From: WHSW01 sp963749365 | GTDB lineage: Bacteria > Actinomycetota > Thermoleophilia > Solirubrobacterales > 70-9 | Assembly: GCA_963749365.1 (NCBI GenBank) | Contig: CAVVME010000003.1 | Span: forward strand, 62,001-126,000 | DNA: 64,000 nucleotides | Direction: 5' to 3' | In this document: positions 29,267 through 37,089 of the stretch, in pieces | How positions within the stretch are numbered: the stretch's first letter is position 1 | Layout: every line of letters begins with the position of its first letter | Notes under the pieces: model-generated | Told to the model about the DNA's origin: nothing | Database searches by the model: none | Seen by the model: the letters and a program-made list of their open reading frames with translations, nothing else | Translations under genes and position numbers: made by a program

Positions 29267-30436
29267 CTACTTCAGCTTCAGGGTGCTGAAGACCCCGGCG
29301 TGATCGGAGTTGTAGATCCCGTTCACCTGGTCCCGTCCGGTCGCCGAGGAGTTCACGAGCTTGACCTTGTTGGTGTTGCTCATGATGTGGTCGACCTGAT
29401 GGTCGAACTCGCTCTGCGGGGACGTGAACAGGTTGCTGACGCAGCAGGTGATCGGCTCGACGATCGAGCGCTGGCTGAACCCTCCGTCGAGCAGCGTCTG
29501 GTAGGCCTGCTCGTCGCCCGGCTGCACGCCCGGGACGTTGGAGTTGAAGTCGCCGAGCAGGATCGTCGTCTTCTTGTTCGCCGCTACGCCGAGCACCTCG
29601 GCCGCCTGCTGGGCGCGGATGCTCGGCACCTGGGTCTCGTCGTCGAACGCCTCGAAATGCGTGTTGACGAAGCGGAACTTGCGCGTCACCTCGTGCTTGC
29701 CCTTGCCCTTCGAGACGGTGACGTCGCCGGCGGTCCAGCCGCGGGTGACCGGGACCGGGACGAGTCCGCCGACGACCGGCGTGAACAGGTTCGAGTAGGT
29801 GCCGCTCTGCCCGTTCTTGAGCTTCGCGTCCACCTTCGAGTCCTTGTTGACGAGGATCACGTCGCGCATCGTCAGACGACCGTTGAGGTCGGCGCCGAAG
29901 GGACTCCCCGTGGCGTCGTCGTCGTCGGTGTCCGCGGGTCCTTCGAAGTCGAACTCCTCCTTGACGACGACGGCCTTGTACTTCAGGCCCTTCGCCTTCA
30001 GCTCGTCGAGCAGGATCTGGAGGAAGTCGTACCTGACCTCGGTGGCCTTAGGGGTGTTGGTGAGGGCGGCGTCCAGGTCGACCGGACCCGTTCGCCACAG
30101 TGCGACCTCTTGCAGGCCGATCAGGTCCGGCTTCTTCTGCTTCACCTCGGCTGCGAGGCCCTTGGCGCGCAGGGGGAAGTTGGTCTGGTCGACCTCGCGG
30201 AAGATCTCTCCGGCGGCGGCGACGAACTCCTCGGCGCCGTCAGCCTCGAGGCCCGGGCTCAGGTCCGCTCCCAGGAAGATGTTCCTGGTCATCACCTTGA
30301 CCTTGACCGACTTCTTCGACTTTGCATCCGCCTCGGGCGCGGCGACGAGTGCGGTCAGCGCGATCAGCGCGGCCAGCACGGCTGCTGCCAGCGCCCACGC
30401 CCGTGACGGCATCGCGACGCTCGATTCCTCTCTCAA
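29267..30436 (-). CDS. Secreted endonuclease/exonuclease/phosphatase-fold protein
   Basis: About 389 residues with a signal peptide (LAAAVLAALIALTALVAA). The EEP fold (DNase I / sphingomyelinase superfamily) is shown by TRNIFLGADL, the metal-binding Glu in GLQEVALW, NTHFEAF, the GDFNSNVP motif and the terminal SDHAGVFS. It is likely an extracellular phosphodiesterase or nuclease. The TTG at 30436 is chosen because an AAAGGAG box lies just upstream; ATG at 30412 is the alternative. Confidence 0.82.
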   Translation of the reverse strand: MREESSVAMPSRAWALAAAVLAALIALTALVAAPEADAKSKKSVKVKVMTRNIFLGADLSPGLEADGAEEFVAAAGEIFREVDQTNFPLRAKGLAAEVKQKKPDLIGLQEVALWRTGPVDLDAALTNTPKATEVRYDFLQILLDELKAKGLKYKAVVVKEEFDFEGPADTDDDDATGSPFGADLNGRLTMRDVILVNKDSKVDAKLKNGQSGTYSNLFTPVVGGLVPVPVTRGWTAGDVTVSKGKGKHEVTRKFRFVNTHFEAFDDETQVPSIRAQQAAEVLGVAANKKTTILLGDFNSNVPGVQPGDEQAYQTLLDGGFSQRSIVEPITCCVSNLFTSPQSEFDHQVDHIMSNTNKVKLVNSSATGRDQVNGIYNSDHAGVFSTLKLK

Positions 30437-30535
30437 CTGAAGCTCCTTTCGGCTTCGCACCGCAAACTCCCCGCGGCATGCGTTTTGGCGTGCGCGAGCC
30501 TACCTGGGCCCGCATCTGCGCAGTAGCAACACCTC

Positions 30536-30541
30536 TACCGT
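30536..30541 (+). promoter_or_regulatory. Probable -10 (TACCGT) of obg
   Basis: TACCGT lies 7 bases before the ATG at 30549. Confidence 0.5.
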
Positions 30542-30548
30542 TCATTCG

Positions 30549-31850
30549 ATGCTCCACGACCGGGCGAAGATTCATGTCGAGGGCGGCGGCGGTGGCGCCG
30601 GCAGCGTCAGCCTGCGCCGCGAGGCGCACGTGCCTCGCGGTGGCCCTGACGGTGGTGACGGCGGGGACGGCGGCAACGTGGTCCTGTTCTGTGACCCGTC
30701 GCGTCGTGATCTCGCGGCCCTGCGGTTCTCCCCTCACCATCGCGCAGGGCGCGGGCGCCACGGGCAGGGCAAGCAGCGTCACGGGGCCAGGGGTGAGGAC
30801 GACGTGATCGGTGTTCCGCCCGGAACCCAGGTCGAGGGCCTGGACGGGGAGCGGTTCGACCTGATCGAGCCTGGCCAGCGCATCGTCGTCGCCCGCGGCG
30901 GTTCCGGCGGTCACGGCAACAAGCGGTTCGCCAGCTCTACGCGCCAGACGCCGCGGTTTGCCGAGCGCGGGCTCGCGGGCGAGTCCGGCTGGATCGAGCT
31001 GCGGCTGAAGCTGCTTGCCGACGCGGGCCTGGTCGGGCTGCCGAACGCCGGCAAGTCCTCGCTGCTCGCGCGGCTGACGCGGGCCGCCCCGAAGGTGGCC
31101 GACTACCCGTTCACCACCGTCGAGCCCGTGCTCGGGACGATCGACGACGGCGAGCGCCAGCTCGTCATCGCCGACATCCCCGGACTGATCGAGGGCGCGG
31201 CGACCGGCGCCGGGCTCGGGCACGAGTTCCTCGCCCATGTCGAGCGCTGCGGCCTGCTGATCCACCTGGTCGCGCTGGCGCCCGAGGGCGCTGAGGACGA
31301 GGCGGGTGATCCCGTTGACGCCTACCGCACGGTGCGGGCCGAGCTCGCCGCCTACGGTGCCGGGCTCGAGGCGCTGCCGGAGCTCGTGGTGCTCTCGAAG
31401 CGTGATCTGGTCGGCGACGAGCGCGCAGCCGAGCTGGTCGACGACTGGCGTCGGCGCCTGGGCGGCTCGGCGCCGAGCGTGCTCGCGGTCTCCGCCGCGA
31501 CCGGCGCCGGGCTCGAGCAGCTCCGCCGAGCGGTGTTCGCCGCCGTACCCGCCGCAGCGCGCCCGGCGCCCGGCGCCGGCGCGCCGGAGTTCGAGGCCGA
31601 GCACGCCGTCTACAGGCCGGCCGGGCAGGGCGGCTTCGACGTCGAGCGCGAGGGCGACGCCTTCCGGGTCACCGGGCGCGGAATCGAGATGCTGGTCGCC
31701 CGTCACGACCTCTCCAACCTCGAGGCGCTCGGCTACCTGGAGCGGCGACTACGCGAGATCGGCGTCATCGCAGCGCTCGAGCGGGCCGGGTTCGCGCCCG
31801 GGGACGAGGTGAGGATCGGCGAGGAGGAGTTCGAGCTCGATCCCGGCTGA
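30549..31850 (+). CDS. obg: GTPase Obg, ribosome assembly
   Basis: A 433-residue Obg/CgtA. The glycine-rich Obg fold (residues 1-155, GGDGGDGGNVVLF) is followed by the GTPase domain with P-loop GLPNAGKSSLL and G3 DIPGLIEGA, and by a C-terminal OCT domain (about 345-430). It assists 50S maturation and stress control. In most bacteria obg directly follows rpmA; here it has its own TACCGT promoter 3.2 kb away. Confidence 0.95.
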   Translation: MLHDRAKIHVEGGGGGAGSVSLRREAHVPRGGPDGGDGGDGGNVVLFCDPSRRDLAALRFSPHHRAGRGRHGQGKQRHGARGEDDVIGVPPGTQVEGLDGERFDLIEPGQRIVVARGGSGGHGNKRFASSTRQTPRFAERGLAGESGWIELRLKLLADAGLVGLPNAGKSSLLARLTRAAPKVADYPFTTVEPVLGTIDDGERQLVIADIPGLIEGAATGAGLGHEFLAHVERCGLLIHLVALAPEGAEDEAGDPVDAYRTVRAELAAYGAGLEALPELVVLSKRDLVGDERAAELVDDWRRRLGGSAPSVLAVSAATGAGLEQLRRAVFAAVPAAARPAPGAGAPEFEAEHAVYRPAGQGGFDVEREGDAFRVTGRGIEMLVARHDLSNLEALGYLERRLREIGVIAALERAGFAPGDEVRIGEEEFELDPG

Positions 31851-31865
31851 GCGGTGGATGCCTCC

Positions 31866-31871
31866 TAGACT
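31866..31871 (+). promoter_or_regulatory. Probable -10 (TAGACT) of proB
   Basis: TAGACT lies 9 bases before the ATG at 31881. Confidence 0.55.
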
Positions 31872-31880
31872 CAGCCGCCG

Positions 31881-32969
31881 ATGACCATCGTCGTCAAGCT
31901 GGGGTCCTCGATCGTCGCCGACGAGCGGGGCGAGGTCCGCGCCGACGTACTCGACAGCGTCTGCGCGCAGGTCGCCGAGCTCCACCACGCCGGCGAGGAC
32001 GTGGCGATGGTGACCTCGGGCGCGATCGCGCTCGGCATGCGGGTCATCGACCTGCCCCGGCGCCCGGGCGCGATCGACGAGCTGCAGGCGGCCTCGGCAG
32101 TCGGCCAGGGCAGCCTGTTTCGCGCCTACGAGTCGCGGCTCGCGGAGCGCGACGTGCACGCCGCCCAGGTGCTGCTGACCTCGTTCGACCTCTCGTTCCG
32201 GATGCACTACGTCAACGCCCGCCAGGCGCTGCGTCGGCTGCTCGAGTGGCGGGCGGTCCCGGTCGTGAACGAGAACGACACCACCGCGACCGACGAGATC
32301 ACCTTCGGCGACAACGACTTCCTCTCCGCCCAGGTGGCGCTGCTGCTTGGCGCCCGACTGCTCGTCCTGCTCACCGATACGCCGGGCCTGCACACCACCG
32401 ACCCGCGCCGGGACCCGGCGGCGCGGTTGGTCGAGCGGGTCGAGGACTTCGCCGAGCTCGACGCGTACGAGATCGGTGACCGGACCTCGCAGTTCGGTTC
32501 CGGCGGCATGCGCAGCAAGGTGGCGGCGGCCGAGATGGCGAGCGCGGCCGGGATCCCGGCCACGATCTGCGCCGGGACGGAGCCCGGGACGCTGGCGGCG
32601 GCCGCCCGAGGCGAGCAGGTCGGCACCCGGTTCGCGCCTCATCCCGAGCGCACCCCCTCGTTCAAGCTCTGGCTCCGCTATGCGAAGCCGGCGCGTGGGC
32701 GGGTCGCGGTCGACGCGGGGGCGGCGACGGTGCTGCGCGAGCGCGGCTCGAGCCTGCTGCCGGTCGGGATCACCGCGGTCGAGGGCGAGTTCGCCGCCGG
32801 GGACGCCGTCGACGTCGTCTGTGATGGGGAGCTGATCGGCAAGGGGATCGTCAACTACTCGGCCTCCGAATTGGGTCGGATCAAGGGGATGAAGTCCGCC
32901 CAGGTGGTCGAGCTGCTGCCGAGTGCCTCCGAGGAGGCCGTTCACCGCGACCACTTCGTCCTCGCCTGA
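31881..32969 (+). CDS. proB: Glutamate 5-kinase
   Basis: A 362-residue enzyme for the first step of proline synthesis. The amino-acid kinase domain (VVKLGSSIVADERGEV, VNENDTTATDEITFGDND, FGSGGMRSKVAAAEMA) is followed by a C-terminal PUA domain (about 275-355). Proline feedback normally acts on the kinase domain. proA follows 38 bases downstream. Confidence 0.96.
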   Translation: MTIVVKLGSSIVADERGEVRADVLDSVCAQVAELHHAGEDVAMVTSGAIALGMRVIDLPRRPGAIDELQAASAVGQGSLFRAYESRLAERDVHAAQVLLTSFDLSFRMHYVNARQALRRLLEWRAVPVVNENDTTATDEITFGDNDFLSAQVALLLGARLLVLLTDTPGLHTTDPRRDPAARLVERVEDFAELDAYEIGDRTSQFGSGGMRSKVAAAEMASAAGIPATICAGTEPGTLAAAARGEQVGTRFAPHPERTPSFKLWLRYAKPARGRVAVDAGAATVLRERGSSLLPVGITAVEGEFAAGDAVDVVCDGELIGKGIVNYSASELGRIKGMKSAQVVELLPSASEEAVHRDHFVLA

Positions 32970-32997
32970 GCGTCGCCGGCGGGGGCGGCACCGCCGC

Positions 32998-33003
32998 TAC
33001 CCT
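32998..33003 (+). promoter_or_regulatory. Probable -10 (TACCCT) of proA
   Basis: TACCCT lies 4 bases before the ATG at 33008 and 10 bases before a second in-frame ATG at 33014; the latter spacing is the more usual. Confidence 0.4.
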
Positions 33004-33007
33004 GTGC

Positions 33008-34276
33008 ATGACCATGGCGATCGCGGCGAGGACCGTTCTCGAGGCCTGCGAGAGCGCCCAGCGCTCGTCGCGCGTGCTCGCGATCGCCGACACCGCGAGC
33101 AAGGACCGGGCGCTGGGCCGGCTTGCCGAGCTGCTGACCGAGCGCGCCGCCGAGCTGCTCGAGGCCAATGCCGCCGACCTCGCCGACGAGCGCGCCGCCG
33201 GGCTCAGTGCGGCGCTCCGCGACCGGCTGGCGCTCGACGGCCGCCGGATCGCGGCGATGGCCGAGGGAGTGCAGGCGATCGTCGCGCTGCCCGATCCGGT
33301 CGGCGAGCAGCTCGAGCGACGAACGCTGGAGAGCGGGCTCGAGCTGCGCAAGCTCCGGGTGCCACTGGGCGTCGTCGCGGTGATCTACGAGGCGCGCCCG
33401 AACGTGACCGTGGACTGCGCCGCGCTTTGCATCAAGAGCGGCAACGCGATCGTGCTCCGGGGCTCGAGCTACGCCGAGCGCTCGAACGCGGCGTTGGCGG
33501 CGCTCGTCCGCGAGGCGCTGGTCGAGGCCGAGCTTCCCGAGGGTGCGGTCGAGCTGCTGGCCGGCGACCGCAGCGAGCTCGAGCAGCTCGCGCGGGCCGA
33601 CGGCCTGGTCGAGCTAGTCATCCCCCGCGGCGGCGAGGGCCTGAAGCAGGCGCTGAAGGAGGTCGCGACGGTGCCGGTCCTCTACGCCGCGGGCGGCAAC
33701 TGCCACGTCTACGTGCATTCCGACGCCGACCTCGAGATGGCCCGCCGGATCGCCTACAACGCCAAGGTCGACCGGCCCGGGGTCTGCAACGCCGCCGAGA
33801 CGCTGCTCGTCAACGCCGAGGTCGCCGGCGAGCTGCTGCCCGAGGTCCTCGCCGACCTCGCCGCCGCCGGGGTCGAGCTGGTCGGCGACGGGCGGACCCA
33901 GGCCGCCGCCGGTGAGACGCCGGTCGGCGCCGCGGAGGAGGCGGACTGGGACACGGAGTACCACGGGATGAAGATGGCGGTCGGCGTGGTCGACTCGGCC
34001 GCCGAGGCGATCGAGCACATCAACGCGCACGGCACCGGCCACACCGAGGCGATCGTGACCCGATCCAACGCGGTCGGCGCGCAGTTCACCGAGGGCGTCG
34101 ACGCGGCGGTCGTGCTCGTCAACGCCTCGACCCGGTTCACGGACGGCTACGTGTTCGGGATGGGCGCCGAGATCGGCAACTCGACCCAGAAGCTTCACGC
34201 CCGCGGGCCGATCGGCCTGCGGGAGCTGACGACGACCAAGTACGTGATCCACGGCGACGGCCAAGTGCGGGAGTAG
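33008..34276 (+). CDS. proA: Glutamate-5-semialdehyde dehydrogenase
   Basis: A 422-residue enzyme for the second step of proline synthesis (gamma-glutamyl phosphate to the semialdehyde, NADPH-dependent). The catalytic Cys lies in VDRPGVCNAAETLLV, and the substrate loop GVVAVIYEARPNVTVD is present. The ATG at 33014 (MAIAARTV) is an equally good start. nadD follows with two bases between the stop and its ATC. Confidence 0.96.
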   Translation: MTMAIAARTVLEACESAQRSSRVLAIADTASKDRALGRLAELLTERAAELLEANAADLADERAAGLSAALRDRLALDGRRIAAMAEGVQAIVALPDPVGEQLERRTLESGLELRKLRVPLGVVAVIYEARPNVTVDCAALCIKSGNAIVLRGSSYAERSNAALAALVREALVEAELPEGAVELLAGDRSELEQLARADGLVELVIPRGGEGLKQALKEVATVPVLYAAGGNCHVYVHSDADLEMARRIAYNAKVDRPGVCNAAETLLVNAEVAGELLPEVLADLAAAGVELVGDGRTQAAAGETPVGAAEEADWDTEYHGMKMAVGVVDSAAEAIEHINAHGTGHTEAIVTRSNAVGAQFTEGVDAAVVLVNASTRFTDGYVFGMGAEIGNSTQKLHARGPIGLRELTTTKYVIHGDGQVRE

Positions 34277-34278
34277 CG

Positions 34279-34890
34279 ATCGGCTCCGTCGGCGTCTTGG
34301 GGGGCGCTTTCAACCCGCCCCATATCGGTCACTTGGTACTGGCCCAGGAGGCCGCCTCGCAGCTCGGGCTCGAACGCGTCCTGCTGGTGCCGGCCGGCCG
34401 GGCGCCGCACAAGCGCATCGACCCCGAGCCGGGAGCCGGGCTGCGGCTCGAGATGGCGCGGCTTGCGGCGGCCGACAACGAGCTGCTCGAGGTCAGTCCG
34501 ATCGAGGTCGAACGCGAGGGCCCGTCCTACACCTTTCATACATTGGAGCTGTTGCGCGAACGGCGTCCCGACGACGAGCTCACCTTCCTCATGGGAGCCG
34601 ATGTCGCCGCACATCTCGACGAGTGGCGCGAGCCCACCCGGGTGGTCGAGTTGGCGCGGCTCGGGGTCGCGGGCCGGCCGGGAACCGTCCTCGACGAGGC
34701 CGAGGCGACGATCGAGCGGCTCGGGGCGAGCGCGCGCGCGGACTGGATCAGGATGCCGGCGATCGGCGTCTCCTCGACCCGGATCAGGCGCCGGGTCGCC
34801 CAGCGGCGGCCGATCCGCTATCTGGTCCCGGACTGTGTCGCGGCGCTGATCGCCGAGCGCGGCCTTTACCCGGCGGCGGTGGCGGCGTGA
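34279..34890 (+). CDS. nadD: Nicotinate-nucleotide adenylyltransferase, ATC start
   Basis: NadD converts nicotinate mononucleotide to deamido-NAD. The nucleotidyl-transferase signature GGAFNPPHIGHLVLAQEA and the C-terminal VSSTRIRRRV motif are intact. The first beta strand (GSVGVLGG) precedes the only canonical in-frame start (TTG at 34297), which would cut into it. The codon at the expected position is ATC (34279), two bases after the proA stop. From there the product is 203 residues, the family norm. Confidence 0.9.
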   Translation: MGSVGVLGGAFNPPHIGHLVLAQEAASQLGLERVLLVPAGRAPHKRIDPEPGAGLRLEMARLAAADNELLEVSPIEVEREGPSYTFHTLELLRERRPDDELTFLMGADVAAHLDEWREPTRVVELARLGVAGRPGTVLDEAEATIERLGASARADWIRMPAIGVSSTRIRRRVAQRRPIRYLVPDCVAALIAERGLYPAAVAA

Positions 34891-35306
34891 GCGGGGCCGG
34901 GCGCGAGCCCGCGCTGGCCGGGGCGGCGCCGGCGGCGGCGATCCCGGCCGCCGAGCTGGCGCGCCTGATCGCGACGGTCGCCGACGACAAGAAGGCGGAG
35001 GAGATCGTCGCCCTCGAGGTCGGCGACCTGGTCGGCTACACGGATTACCTGGTGATCGCGACGGCGCGCAACGAGCGCCAGGCGAAGGCGATCCACGACG
35101 AGGTCCACGCGCGGCTGAAGCGCGAGCGCGGGTTGCTGCCGGCGCGGGTCGAGGGCGAGGGCGAGGCCCGCTGGGTGCTCGCCGACTACGGCGACTGCGT
35201 CCTGCACGTAATGGTTCCGCAGATGCGTGAGCGTTACCGGCTCGAGCGACTCTGGGGCGAGGCGGAGCGGCTCGAGCTCGGGATCGACGGCGAGCCGACC
35301 GGCTAG
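34887..35306 (+). CDS. rsfS: Ribosomal silencing factor RsfS
   Basis: A 139-residue RsfS (Iojap/DUF143 family), which binds L14 and blocks 50S-30S joining in stationary phase. The domain begins near residue 25 (LARLIATVADDKKAEEIVAL) and contains YTDYLVIATARNERQ and ADYGDCVLHVMVPQMRERY. The GTG overlaps the nadD stop (GTGA). A 20-residue Ala/Pro-rich N-terminal extension is present. Confidence 0.93.
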   Translation: MSGAGREPALAGAAPAAAIPAAELARLIATVADDKKAEEIVALEVGDLVGYTDYLVIATARNERQAKAIHDEVHARLKRERGLLPARVEGEGEARWVLADYGDCVLHVMVPQMRERYRLERLWGEAERLELGIDGEPTG

Positions 35307-35337
35307 ACGCGAGCTCGCCTCCGTCCGACGGGGGGCC

Positions 35338-35343
35338 TACGTT
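35338..35343 (+). promoter_or_regulatory. Probable -10 (TACGTT) of the DivIVA-like gene
   Basis: TACGTT lies exactly 6 bases before the ATC at 35350, the same spacing seen for hrcA and the CtaG-like gene. This is the main reason for placing the start at ATC. Confidence 0.45.
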
Positions 35344-35349
35344 TGCTCG

Positions 35350-36186
35350 ATCGCGACGGGCGAACTAAAGCGGTCGCTGTTCGGGTACCGCCGCAGCGAG
35401 GTCGAGCAGGCGCTGGCGGCACGCGACGCGTCGCTGGCCGAGTGTAAGCAGGCGCTTGCCGCACGCGACGCGTCGCTGGATGAGTGCGCCGCGACGCTCG
35501 CCGGGTTGCGCGCGGGACTGGATCAACGCCAGTCGCGCGTCGATCAACTGGAAGCGGTCTGCGACCGGCTTTCGCTGCAGGTGGTTGGGCGCGAGCGCGA
35601 GCTCGCGGCTTCAGCCGCGGAGCTGGAGCGGCTGCGATCCGAGGGCAACCGCGCGACGGAGGCGCTGATCGGGCTCGCCGAGGAGCTCGAGGACGTGCGC
35701 TCGCAGGCGCGCGGCCAGGCGACGCGGATCCGGCTGCGGGCGCTGCGCGACGCGGCCGAGCTCACCGACCGGATCACCGAGTGCGCCCGGCGGCCGAGCG
35801 AGGCGCGGGAGCGGATGGTGGGCGCGATCCACGAGGCGCTGGCGCGGATCGGCGTCGAGGAGGTCGAGACCGACCCGGCCGGCTCCGACAACGGGTTCGC
35901 GGTCCGGCCGGCGGCGGAGATGTTCGACGGCCGGATCGAGATCGAGGTCGGGCCCCTGGACGACTTCTCGCAGCTGGTCGGGTTCGAGGATGCGGCCGGG
36001 GCGATCACCGCGACCTCGGAGATCTCGGTCAAGCGCTTTGCCCAGGGCCGCGCGACGTTGGAGATGAAGCTGGCCGAGCCGGTCGAGCTGCTGCACGAGC
36101 TCGAGCAGCGCTCCCCGTTCGAGTTCCGGGTCCGCGACCGCCGCTTCGATCGGCTGGTGCTGGACGTGGGGGCGGAGGCGGCGTAG
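35350..36186 (+). CDS. DivIVA-like coiled-coil protein, probable ATC start
   Basis: The first residues after the ATC (ATGELKRSLFGYRRSEVEQA) match the DivIVA membrane-binding domain. A long coiled coil (about 20-130) and a conserved C-terminal region (RATLEMKLAEPVELLHELEQ) follow. An ATG at 35227 would also open this frame but overlaps rsfS by 80 bases with a non-coding-like low-complexity peptide. From 35350 it has 278 residues. Residues 20-47 are a 14-residue duplication. It is a probable polar or division-site scaffold; the function is inferred. Confidence 0.72.
   Translation: MATGELKRSLFGYRRSEVEQALAARDASLAECKQALAARDASLDECAATLAGLRAGLDQRQSRVDQLEAVCDRLSLQVVGRERELAASAAELERLRSEGNRATEALIGLAEELEDVRSQARGQATRIRLRALRDAAELTDRITECARRPSEARERMVGAIHEALARIGVEEVETDPAGSDNGFAVRPAAEMFDGRIEIEVGPLDDFSQLVGFEDAAGAITATSEISVKRFAQGRATLEMKLAEPVELLHELEQRSPFEFRVRDRRFDRLVLDVGAEAA
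35407..35490 (+). repeat. 42-bp tandem duplication in the DivIVA-like gene
   Basis: Two copies of a 42-base unit (35407-35448 and 35449-35490) encode QALAARDASLxEC repeats. They extend the coiled coil by whole heptads. Confidence 0.75.
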
Positions 36187-36203
36187 GGGCAGATCGGTCG
36201 CGG

Positions 36204-36209
36204 TAAACT
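36204..36209 (+). promoter_or_regulatory. Probable -10 (TAAACT) of tRNA-Ala
   Basis: TAAACT lies 11 bases before the mature 5' end of the tRNA. Confidence 0.5.
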
Positions 36210-36220
36210 CGCGACCACCT

Positions 36221-36293
<73 letters not shown>

Positions 36294-36331
36294 TGCCACG
36301 GGTCGGCGTTCCCGCCCAGCCGCGCCGGGGA

Positions 36332-36337
36332 TAGGGT
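36332..36337 (+). promoter_or_regulatory. Probable -10 (TAGGGT) of the metallo-hydrolase gene
   Basis: TAGGGT lies 7 bases before the ATG at 36345. Confidence 0.5.
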
Positions 36338-36344
36338 CCGCGCG

Positions 36345-37013
36345 ATGAGGCAGCTCGCCGACGGCGTCTGGCAGCTGAGCGGGTTCCCGCCCAACGCGAT
36401 CAACGTCTACGTGATCGGTGACGTGCTGATCGACGCCTCGACCCGATACGCGACCCGGCGGATCCTGCGCCAGATCGCCGGTCATGAGATCAACGCCCAC
36501 GCGCTCACTCACGCCCATCCAGACCATCAGGGAGCCAGTCACACCGTCTGCGAACGGCTCGCGATCCCGTTCTGGGTCGGCGAGCGCGACGTCGACGCTG
36601 CCGAGAACCCGGCCCTGATCGGCGAGCGCCAGCCGAGTCACCCACTCGCCCGGTTCTTCTATCGCACCTGCACCGGCCGCGGGCACCCGGTCGACCGCCG
36701 CCTCGCGGAGGGCGACGACGTCGCCGGCTTCAGGGTGGTCGACGTTCCCGGCCACTCCGCCGGCCACGTTGCCTTCTGGCGCGAGTCCGACCGCGTGCTG
36801 GTGCTCGGCGACGTGATCAACACCGCCGACCCGTTGACGCTGATTCCGGGCGTGCGGGAGCCCAAGCCCTACTTCACCGAGGATCCGGCCGAGAACCGAC
36901 GCTCGGCGCGCAAGCTGGCGTCCCTGGAGCCGCGGCTCGTGCTCGCCGGCCACGGCCCGCCACTTCGCGACGCACGCCGGTTCGTCGAGTTCGTCTCCGG
37001 CCTGCCCGCGTGA
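36345..37013 (+). CDS. Metallo-beta-lactamase-fold hydrolase
   Basis: A 222-residue MBL-fold protein with the zinc-binding motif THAHPDHQGASH, a later VPGHSAGHVAFW histidine, an Asp in LVLGDVINT and a terminal LAGHGPPL. All metal ligands are present, so it is probably active; the substrate is unknown. The ATG at 36345 is chosen because an upstream start would lie inside the tRNA. Confidence 0.88.
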   Translation: MRQLADGVWQLSGFPPNAINVYVIGDVLIDASTRYATRRILRQIAGHEINAHALTHAHPDHQGASHTVCERLAIPFWVGERDVDAAENPALIGERQPSHPLARFFYRTCTGRGHPVDRRLAEGDDVAGFRVVDVPGHSAGHVAFWRESDRVLVLGDVINTADPLTLIPGVREPKPYFTEDPAENRRSARKLASLEPRLVLAGHGPPLRDARRFVEFVSGLPA

Positions 37014-37076
37014 CGGCGGGCTCGACCGCACCGGATAGCCCGAGGCCGGAAGCCGCGGCGGCGGGCCGACCGCTCG

Positions 37077-37082
37077 TAAGAT
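37077..37082 (+). promoter_or_regulatory. Probable -10 (TAAGAT) of leuS
   Basis: TAAGAT lies 7 bases before the ATG at 37090. Confidence 0.55.
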
Positions 37083-37089
37083 CGAGCGG

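Noticed and set aside
35227..35349. ATG at 35227 as start of the DivIVA-like gene
   Set aside because: It would overlap rsfS by 80 bases and add a Ser/Arg/Gly-rich peptide that is simply the shifted reading of rsfS. The DivIVA consensus begins right after the ATC at 35350.
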